Shown here: positions 58,314-64,000 of the stretch, piece after piece
Layout: each line of letters opens with the position of its first letter
Numbering within the stretch: position 1 is the first letter of the stretch
Origin: Renibacterium salmoninarum ATCC 33209
GTDB taxonomy: Bacteria; Actinomycetota; Actinomycetes; Actinomycetales; Micrococcaceae
Reading direction: 5' to 3'
NCBI RefSeq assembly: GCF_000018885.1
Contig: NC_010168.1
Coordinates: 2,852,001 to 2,916,000 of the forward strand
Length of the DNA: 64,000 nt
Notes under the pieces: model-generated
What the model saw: only the letters and a program-made list of their open reading frames with translations
Told to the model about the DNA's origin: nothing
Databases searched by the model: none
Made by a program: the position numbers and the translations under genes

Positions 58314-59597
58314 TTATGCGGACTTATTCCGCCGTTTGGCCACAACGTCGTGTGGAATCAACGTCGGCTGACCGCCTTCACGAACAACCTCAGCAGTGAC
58401 TACCGCCGAAGCAATATCTTCTCTGCTTGGCAGCTCAAACATCACCGGAAGAAGTACCTCTTCCATAATGGCGCGCAAGCCACGGGCACCGGTGCCCCGC
58501 TCCAACGCCTGATCAGCGATTGCCTCTAACGCATCATCTTCAAAGACCAGATCAACGCCGTCTAGATGGAACATCTTTTGGTACTGCTTGATCAAGGCGT
58601 TTTTCGGTTCGCTCAAAATCTGCATGAGCGCAGGCCGGTCCAAATGCGACACCGTGGTGATCACCGGCAAGCGGCCAATAAATTCTGGAATCAGACCAAA
58701 CTTAAGCAAGTCTTCTGGCATGACATCGCCGTAGCCAAGTTCGTCGCCGGAGAGCGCGCCAAGCGGAGCACCAAACCCGATGCCCTTCTTACCTGCTCGA
58801 GCGCCAATGATTTCTTCCAAGCCGGCAAAAGCTCCAGCCACAATAAACAACACATTTGTCGTGTCAATCTGGATAAATTCCTGATGCGGATGCTTTCGGC
58901 CACCTTGTGGCGGCACCGAGGCAACGGTGCCTTCCAGAATCTTCAGCAGGGCCTGCTGCACGCCCTCACCGGACACATCTCTAGTGATAGAAGGGTTTTC
59001 GCTCTTGCGCGAAATCTTATCGATTTCATCGATGTAGATGATGCCCTGCTCAGCCTTTTTGACGTCGTAATCGGCGGCCTGAATGAGCTTCAAAAGAATA
59101 TTCTCAACGTCTTCGCCAACGTAGCCGGCTTCGGTAAGCGCGGTGGCATCAGCTACTGCAAAGGGTACATTGAGCCGACGTGCCAATGTCTGCGCTAGAT
59201 AGGTCTTACCGCAGCCTGTTGGACCAATCAACAAAATATTCGACTTGGCGATTTCAACATCGTCGTGGTGGTTCCCATCAGCCAAAGCCGAGCCCTTAGA
59301 GCCTGCCTGGATCCGTTTGTAATGGTTGTATACCGCTACCGAGAGCGAACGCTTGGCGGGTTCCTGGCCAATGACGTATTCCTGGAGGAAGTTGAAGATC
59401 TCTTTTGGCTTGGGCAACTCAAACTGTCCCAGATCAGCGACTTCGGCCAATTCTTCTTCAATGATCTCGTTGCACAATTCGATGCATTCATCGCAGATGT
59501 ACACACCGGGACCAGCAATGAGCTTGCGCACCTGCTTCTGACTCTTTCCGCAGAAAGAGCATTTGAGCAAGTCTGTGCTCTCACCCATTCGAGCCAT
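58314..59597 (-). CDS. clpX: ATP-dependent Clp protease ATP-binding subunit ClpX
   Basis: 427 aa AAA+ unfoldase. N-terminal zinc-binding domain with Cys13, Cys16, Cys35 and Cys38 (LKCSFCGK...YICDECIE), Walker A GPTGCGKT and Walker B IIYIDEID. It feeds substrates to ClpP1P2. GGAGGG precedes the ATG. A stem-loop between clpP2 and clpX may reduce read-through. Confidence 0.97.
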   Translation of the reverse strand: MARMGESTDLLKCSFCGKSQKQVRKLIAGPGVYICDECIELCNEIIEEELAEVADLGQFELPKPKEIFNFLQEYVIGQEPAKRSLSVAVYNHYKRIQAGSKGSALADGNHHDDVEIAKSNILLIGPTGCGKTYLAQTLARRLNVPFAVADATALTEAGYVGEDVENILLKLIQAADYDVKKAEQGIIYIDEIDKISRKSENPSITRDVSGEGVQQALLKILEGTVASVPPQGGRKHPHQEFIQIDTTNVLFIVAGAFAGLEEIIGARAGKKGIGFGAPLGALSGDELGYGDVMPEDLLKFGLIPEFIGRLPVITTVSHLDRPALMQILSEPKNALIKQYQKMFHLDGVDLVFEDDALEAIADQALERGTGARGLRAIMEEVLLPVMFELPSREDIASAVVTAEVVREGGQPTLIPHDVVAKRRNKSA

Positions 59598-59666
59598 CGT
59601 TTTTCCCTCCAGAACTGTTGACGACTAGCTTCCACTCTATGGCAAAACGTCGCCGATGGAACGCCA

Positions 59667-59706
59667 AACGCCGGGGCGTCCAACAAATATAGACGGCCCC
59701 GGCGTT
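59667..59706 (-). terminator. hairpin between clpP2 and clpX
   Basis: AACGCCGGGGC-GTC (59667-59680) pairs with 59692-59706 with one bulged base around an AT-rich loop. No T-tract follows on the minus strand, so it may attenuate, terminate or process the clpP1P2 message. Confidence 0.6.
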
Positions 59707-59728
59707 CGTTATTGACTAGTGCGCCTTA

Positions 59729-60412
59729 TTACTTGGTAATCGCGCTTGCTTTGATCTTTCGAGATTCAAGAACCTGGTCAATCAAGCCGTAATCCAGCGC
59801 CTCGGCGGCGGTGAGGATCTTGTCCCGCTCGATGTCGTTATTGAGCTGCTCTGGAGTGAGACCTGAGTGCATCGCCAAGGTATCTTCCAGCCATGAACGC
59901 ATCCGCATTACTTCATTTGCCTGGATCTCCAAGTCAGAAGCTTGGCCACCTTGACCACCAGAAAGTGCCGGCTGGTGAATCAAAACGCGTGCGTTCGGCA
60001 ACGCCAAACGCTTACCCGGAGTACCGGCCGCGAGTAATACAGCAGCAGCACTGGCCGCTTGACCCAGACAAACAGTCTGAATTTCCGGGCGGATGTACTG
60101 CATGGTGTCGTAAATCGCCGTCATCGCGGTGAACGAGCCACCTGGCGAATTGATGTAAAGCGTAATGTCACGGTCTGGGTCGGTTGATTCCAAAACCAAA
60201 AGCTGCGCCATAATATCGTCAGCGCTAGCGTCATCCACCTGGACACCCAAGAAGATAATTCGATCTTCGAAAAGTTTCGTGTAGGGATCCTGACGTTTGA
60301 ACCCGTACGGAGTACGTTCTTCAAACTGCGGCAGGATATAACGCGATGTCGGAAGGTTTTCTGCTGCTCCCCAAGCATTGGGCGAGCCTGCAGCGGTGAA
60401 ATTGAAGCTCAT
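59729..60412 (-). CDS. clpP2: ATP-dependent Clp protease proteolytic subunit 2
   Basis: 227 aa serine protease. Catalytic Ser121 in [11 protein letters not shown], His146 in VLIHQPAL, and an Asp in the C-terminal third. N-terminal extension of about 25 residues as in actinobacterial ClpP2. CAGGAG precedes the ATG. Forms a mixed tetradecamer with ClpP1 in this group. Confidence 0.95.
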   Translation of the reverse strand: MSFNFTAAGSPNAWGAAENLPTSRYILPQFEERTPYGFKRQDPYTKLFEDRIIFLGVQVDDASADDIMAQLLVLESTDPDRDITLYINSPGGSFTAMTAIYDTMQYIRPEIQTVCLGQAASAAAVLLAAGTPGKRLALPNARVLIHQPALSGGQGGQASDLEIQANEVMRMRSWLEDTLAMHSGLTPEQLNNDIERDKILTAAEALDYGLIDQVLESRKIKASAITK

Positions 60413-60450
60413 GATGTTCTCCTGTTGTCCGGCTTGGCTGTCTTGCCGAG

Positions 60451-61086
60451 TTACTTCGCGTTAGTTCCGCCGCCGCCGGCAACCGAGCCCGCGTGTGCGC
60501 TGATCTTGTCGAAGAATCCATAAGCCAAGGCTTCTTCTGCGGTAAACCACTTATCGCGGTCGTTGTCTTTGAGGATTTGTTCCACAGTCTGACCGGTTTG
60601 TTCCGCTGTCAGCTCAGCCATGACCTTCTTCATGTGCAAGATCAGTTCTGCTTGGATCTTGATATCAGAGGCCGTGCCGCCAATTCCGCCAGAAGGCTGG
60701 TGCATCAGGATACGCGCGTTGGGCGTTGCGTACCGCTTGCCCTTCGCGCCCGAGGAAAGCAAGAACTGCCCCATCGAAGCCGCCAGGCCGGTCGCAACAG
60801 TGACTACATCGTTGGGGATGAACTGCATCGTGTCGTAGATGGCCATCCCCGCAGTTACTGAACCGCCGGGAGAGTTGATGTAGAGATAAATTTCCTTGTC
60901 TTGATCTTCAGATGCCAAGAGCAAGAGCTGGGAACAGATCAGGTTCGCATTGTCGTCCCGGACTTCTGAACCGAGCCAAATAGTGCGCTGCTTGAGCAAC
61001 CGGTTGTAGACGTAATCGTCCTGACCACCCGGACTTACGGTGGCCATCTGCGGTGCTGCAAATTCTGAGTTTGCCCGTTCAGTCAT
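60451..61086 (-). CDS. clpP1: ATP-dependent Clp protease proteolytic subunit 1
   Basis: 211 aa. Catalytic Ser104 in [11 protein letters not shown] and His129 in ILMHQPSGG. The ATG at 61086 (MTERANSEF) follows AAGGAAG; the frame continues 48 codons upstream through the promoter region and is not coding. Lies 38 bases before clpP2. Confidence 0.95.
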   Translation of the reverse strand: MTERANSEFAAPQMATVSPGGQDDYVYNRLLKQRTIWLGSEVRDDNANLICSQLLLLASEDQDKEIYLYINSPGGSVTAGMAIYDTMQFIPNDVVTVATGLAASMGQFLLSSGAKGKRYATPNARILMHQPSGGIGGTASDIKIQAELILHMKKVMAELTAEQTGQTVEQILKDNDRDKWFTAEEALAYGFFDKISAHAGSVAGGGGTNAK

Positions 61087-61170
61087 GTTTACGCTTCCTT
61101 CATTCCGGACCAATGTCGCTATATGGACAGTAGCTGTTTCGCGGGCCGATATCTTCCGCAAAACCGCACT

Positions 61171-61184
61171 GTTCGCTGATGGCG
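61171..61184. promoter_or_regulatory. ClgR-type operator upstream of clpP1
   Basis: GTTCGC-TGATG-GCG matches exactly the GTTCGC-N5-GCG motif that I recall for ClgR, the activator of clp genes in Streptomyces and other actinobacteria. It lies 85-98 bases upstream of the clpP1 ATG. No clgR gene is in this window. Confidence 0.6.
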
Positions 61185-61228
61185 CATAGCAACTGCTCTG
61201 AGCAGATCGGTAGAAGAATACTGTGAAC

Positions 61229-61274
61229 AAAAACAGACGCCGTCGTGATCCACGAGGGAATCACGACGGCGTCT
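61229..61274 (-). terminator. intrinsic terminator of tig
   Basis: AGACGCCGTCGTGAT (61235-61249) and its perfect complement (61260-61274) around a 10-base loop, followed on the minus strand by TGTTTTTG. It separates tig from the clpP1P2 unit. Confidence 0.88.
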
Positions 61275-61309
61275 ACACCTAAGACTTCAGTCTTAGTGAA
61301 AAGCGTTTC

Positions 61310-62725
61310 TTAGAAACGGGCTGCACCCGGGTCATCTGCTGATACGGTAACCCTCTCTTCTTCAGCCTCGGTGTCGTCATCTTCGCCGGTAACGCCAGCA
61401 GCTTCATTGAGCGCGGCTTCCAGCTCTGGATCAACGGCTGGCTTGACGAAGTCGCTCAAGTCAACGGCAGCGCCCTCGGTGTCGGTCACAGTGGCTAGAC
61501 CAAGAACGTGAGCCAGAGCCTTACGACGTCGAACCTCAGAAACCACCATCGGAACCTGACCGGACTGGTCAAGCATCTGAGCGAACTGGTTCGGGTCCAT
61601 GCCGTACTGGCTGGCCGAGTTCACGATGTAATCGATCAATTCAGCCTGCGAAACAGAGATTTCCTCTTTGTCCGCTACCGCATCGAGAATGATTTCGTTC
61701 TTGAAAGCACGCTCGGTGTTCTCTCGAACTTCAACTCGATGCTCTTCGGTGTCGTGATCTTCTTCGCCGTGTGCATTCGCGGGATCGAAGTGCTGTTCAA
61801 GCTGTTCTTCGATGACCGACTCCGGTATCGGAACCTCGATCAGTTCAACAAGTTTTTCCATTACCTTGTCGCGAGCCTCAACGCCCTGCTCAACCGTCTT
61901 GGATTGGTTGACCTGCTTGACTAGATCTTCACGCAGTTCAGCGATGGTATCGAACTCACTTGCCAACTGAGCGAAATCATCGTCGGCTTCCGGAAGTTCA
62001 CGAACCTTGACCGCAGTCAGTTTTACCGTAACCTGAGCCGCTTCACCAGCGTGCTCGCCGCCAACCAACTTGGTGTCGAAAATTGCTTCTTCGTCAGTAC
62101 TCAGGCCCTCAACGGCTTCGTCGAGACCTTCCAGCATGGTTCCTGCACCTACTTGGTAGGACAAGCCAGTGGCCGAATCGACGTCTTCATCGGCGATCTT
62201 CGCGTTGATGTCGATTGTGATGAAGTCATCTTTAGCTGCCGGGCGATCCGCAGGCTTGAGCGTACCGAAGCGGCCGCGCAGATCGTCAAGCGCCTTCTGC
62301 CGATCCTCATCGGACTGCTCGGCCGGTGCAACCTCGACGGTAATGCCAGCGTAATCAGGCAATTCAACCTCGGGACGAACGTCAACCTCGACCTTGAACT
62401 TCAGTTCGCCGTCGGTAGCTGCCGGGTCCGGAACCTCGGTGATCTCGACCTCAGGACGAGACAGCGGGCGCAAACCCGTTTCAGCAACTGCGTTTTGGTA
62501 CCAGCCATTGAGGCCTTCGTTAATTGCAGTTTCCAGAACGTAGCCACGTCCCACGCGCTGATCAATCAGACGGTTAGGAAATTTTCCCTTGCGGAAGCCC
62601 GGGATTTGAACCTGCTCCGCGATGGTTTTATAAGCCTCGGCAATGCTCGGCTGCAGTTCCTCGAAAGGAACCTCAACGTCAAGCTTGACCCTGGTGGGTG
62701 AGAGGTTTTCGACAGCGCTTTTCAC
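61310..62725 (-). CDS. tig: trigger factor (ribosome-associated chaperone and PPIase)
   Basis: 471 aa. The ribosome-binding signature [12 protein letters not shown] is near residue 44, followed by the FKBP-like PPIase domain and helical arms. The C-terminal 45 residues are an acidic tail common in actinobacteria. GTG start with AGGAG about ten bases upstream. Upstream lies tRNA-Pro in the same direction. Confidence 0.95.
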   Translation of the reverse strand: MKSAVENLSPTRVKLDVEVPFEELQPSIAEAYKTIAEQVQIPGFRKGKFPNRLIDQRVGRGYVLETAINEGLNGWYQNAVAETGLRPLSRPEVEITEVPDPAATDGELKFKVEVDVRPEVELPDYAGITVEVAPAEQSDEDRQKALDDLRGRFGTLKPADRPAAKDDFITIDINAKIADEDVDSATGLSYQVGAGTMLEGLDEAVEGLSTDEEAIFDTKLVGGEHAGEAAQVTVKLTAVKVRELPEADDDFAQLASEFDTIAELREDLVKQVNQSKTVEQGVEARDKVMEKLVELIEVPIPESVIEEQLEQHFDPANAHGEEDHDTEEHRVEVRENTERAFKNEIILDAVADKEEISVSQAELIDYIVNSASQYGMDPNQFAQMLDQSGQVPMVVSEVRRRKALAHVLGLATVTDTEGAAVDLSDFVKPAVDPELEAALNEAAGVTGEDDDTEAEEERVTVSADDPGAARF

Positions 62726-62787
62726 CGCTTAATACTCCTGAGATCAACTATGGATGGGGTGGTACAGATACTGCTGGTAATACCGAG

Positions 62788-62860
62788 TCGGGGCGACAGG
62801 ACTCGAACCTGCGGTCTCCTGCTCCCAAAGCAGGCGCGCTAGCCACTACGCTACGCCCCG
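62788..62860 (-). tRNA. tRNA-Pro (TGG)
   Basis: Acceptor CGGGGCG pairs with CGCCCCG. The anticodon loop TTTGGGA carries TGG and the T-arm contains GTTCGAGTC. Discriminator A at 62788. CCA is not encoded. Lies 62 bases upstream of tig on the same strand. Confidence 0.95.
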
Positions 62861-63016
62861 TAGTGCTCGAGATAGTCTACGGGTTCCTGGCGCTGGACGC
62901 ACATCGGCCGGAAATTCGCGGCGATTCGCGCCTGCATTTGCCGTTCTCGGGCTCCGTATGATGTAGTTATATCCGGTCTTCCGGCAGCAGCGAAAGTTTC
63001 TGCGGGCTGGCACAGC

Positions 63017-63087
63017 GGGGATGTAGCTTAATGGTAAAGCCTCAGTCTTCCAAACTGATTACGCGGGTTCGATTCCCGTCATCCCCT
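63017..63087 (+). tRNA. tRNA-Gly (TCC)
   Basis: Acceptor GGGGATG pairs with CATCCCC. Anticodon stem TCAGT/ACTGA with loop CTTCCAA, anticodon TCC. T-arm GCGGGTTCGATTCCCGT. No encoded CCA. Confidence 0.95.
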
Positions 63088-63091
63088 CGCA

Positions 63092-63121
63092 AGAAAGCCT
63101 CGACTTCGGTCGGGGCTTTTG
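63092..63121 (+). terminator. terminator after tRNA-Gly
   Basis: AAAGCCTCGAC-TTCG-GTCGGGGCTTTT: a UUCG-tetraloop hairpin with a short T-run, five bases after the tRNA. Confidence 0.85.
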
Positions 63122-63136
63122 CATTTCCTGGCCAGA

Positions 63137-64000
63137 CTAGCCGAGCTGGCAGCTTGGGCAAAAAAACAGGTTGCGGCCGGCTAAGACCGAACCCGCAATC
63201 TCAGTTCCGCAGCTGAAACATGGTTGGCCGACCCGTTTGTATACATAGTGCACATCCGCTGGTTCGTCACAATCTCCAGGCTCGGTAGTGATGATTCGGC
63301 CATCCGTCACGCCTCGGTTCAAAAGCACGACGGCGTCGAGCCACAGCTCTCGCGCTTTGGTAATGCTGAGCTGCTTACCGCTGAGCATCGGGTTAATTTT
63401 GGCCCGGAAGAGCAATTCCGCGCGATACACATTGCCGATCCCTGCTACAACGTTCTGGGCCATCAGCAGCACTGCTACCGGTCTTGCACTCGAGCGAACC
63501 CTACGCAGAAATTCTGCTTCGCCGGCCAGCGTTGCCTCCTGGCCGGAATTCAACGGATCTGGTCCAAGCTTGGCTTGAATGGCGCGTGCTTCAGCCGCTG
63601 TGAGCACCTCGCAGGCGCTTGGACCGCGCAGATCCGCCCAGCCGTGCTGCGAAACCAGTCGAAGCCGTACAGCACCTATTGGTTCCGGTGGCCCTTTATA
63701 CGGCAGGTCCTCAGATGCTAGTTCCCGCTCGCCAAGCCGCCGTGGGGCTCCGATGCTCGACGCTCCCCGAAAGGTCGCGTCACCGCCAAAGTCCCAAGCT
63801 CCGTATAAACCTAGATGAACGCGCAAAATGGCTTGATTGCTAAATTGAACAAAAAGCTGCTTGCCGTGCGCCCTGGCTGCTACCAGAATCTCGCCATCAA
63901 TTCTGGCGGCACCAGCCGCAAACCGACCTTGCGGGCTCATAGCGTTGAGTTTTTGTTGAGCGAAGACGTCCTGCAACTGGGTGGCTAAGCGATGAATAGT
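63137..64000 (-). CDS. Fpg/Nei-family DNA glycosylase, 5' end beyond the window
   Basis: 288 codons visible, open to base 64000 (first visible residues TIHRLATQLQDVF), so the catalytic Pro2/Glu3 lies just outside. The H2TH region (AQNVVAGIGNVYRAELLF) and a C-terminal zinc finger (CFSCG...CPSC) are intact, as in actinobacterial Nei2-like enzymes that excise oxidised bases. A TTG at 63976 could start a shorter protein but would remove the catalytic end. Confidence 0.88.
   Translation of the reverse strand, partial: TIHRLATQLQDVFAQQKLNAMSPQGRFAAGAARIDGEILVAARAHGKQLFVQFSNQAILRVHLGLYGAWDFGGDATFRGASSIGAPRRLGERELASEDLPYKGPPEPIGAVRLRLVSQHGWADLRGPSACEVLTAAEARAIQAKLGPDPLNSGQEATLAGEAEFLRRVRSSARPVAVLLMAQNVVAGIGNVYRAELLFRAKINPMLSGKQLSITKARELWLDAVVLLNRGVTDGRIITTEPGDCDEPADVHYVYKRVGQPCFSCGTEIAGSVLAGRNLFFCPSCQLG

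Noticed and set aside
1..64000. CRISPR array, rRNA operon, prophage or biosynthetic cluster
   Set aside because: No regularly spaced direct repeats, rRNA-like sequence, phage structural genes or assembly-line genes were seen.

Overview
The window reads as chromosome of a moderate-GC actinobacterium of the Micrococcaceae/Arthrobacter group. The evidence is gene order (fol cluster between ftsH and a DUF2520 gene, tig-clpP1-clpP2-clpX, obg-proB-proA-nadD-rsfS), an actinobacterial translational T-box before ileS, and frequent GTG/TTG starts. An IS6110/IS986-like insertion sequence and at least seven decayed genes in 64 kb point to Renibacterium salmoninarum (the IS resembles IS994 as I remember it) or a close relative. 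That species call is inference.

Layout. 1-7.9 kb: minus-strand block of a DUF2520 gene, two PH-domain membrane proteins, a DUF3180 protein, folK-folB-folP-folE and ftsH. 8.1-10.6 kb: two plus-strand genes (a wHTH/DUF559-type nuclease-fold protein bracketed by two copies of one palindrome, and an AztD-like zinc-binding protein with a damaged start behind a Zur-like box) sit between ftsH and hpt, which I would expect to be adjacent. 10.6-14.9 kb: hpt, tilS, a zincin and dacB. 15-21.5 kb: ppa, a HAD phosphatase, serS, a diacylglycerol-kinase-like gene, a broken small gene, pheA, a rhodanese and a peptidase E. 21.5-24.7 kb: an IS994-like element joins the remains of a POT peptide transporter to the remains of an acyl-CoA ligase. 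24.8-30.1 kb: accessory stretch with a solute-binding-like protein, a secreted SGNH hydrolase, a CocE-type hydrolase pseudogene and a divergent FAD monooxygenase. 30.1-43.5 kb: tRNA-Ala, gpm-like/rsfS/nadD, proA-proB-obg, rpmA-rplU, a TPP-riboswitch thiD whose fused TenA domain is broken, and RNase E/G. 43.8-56.1 kb: VKOR, trpS, ndk, folC, ileS, SDR genes and valS. 56.1-64 kb: a frameshifted DsbA-like reductase, a TetR/SDR pair, clpX-clpP2-clpP1-tig, tRNA-Pro, tRNA-Gly and a Nei-type glycosylase leaving the window.

Functionally this is mostly housekeeping: folate synthesis (folE/P/B/K plus folC), tRNA charging (serS, trpS, ileS, valS) and protein quality control (FtsH, ClpXP1P2, trigger factor). 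The unusual signals are gene decay, IS-associated rearrangement, and a set of very long, almost perfect intergenic inverted repeats. I see no CRISPR array, rRNA, prophage or biosynthetic cluster, and no convincing new multi-gene system. The nearest candidate is the palindrome-bracketed gene at 8.1-9.3 kb.
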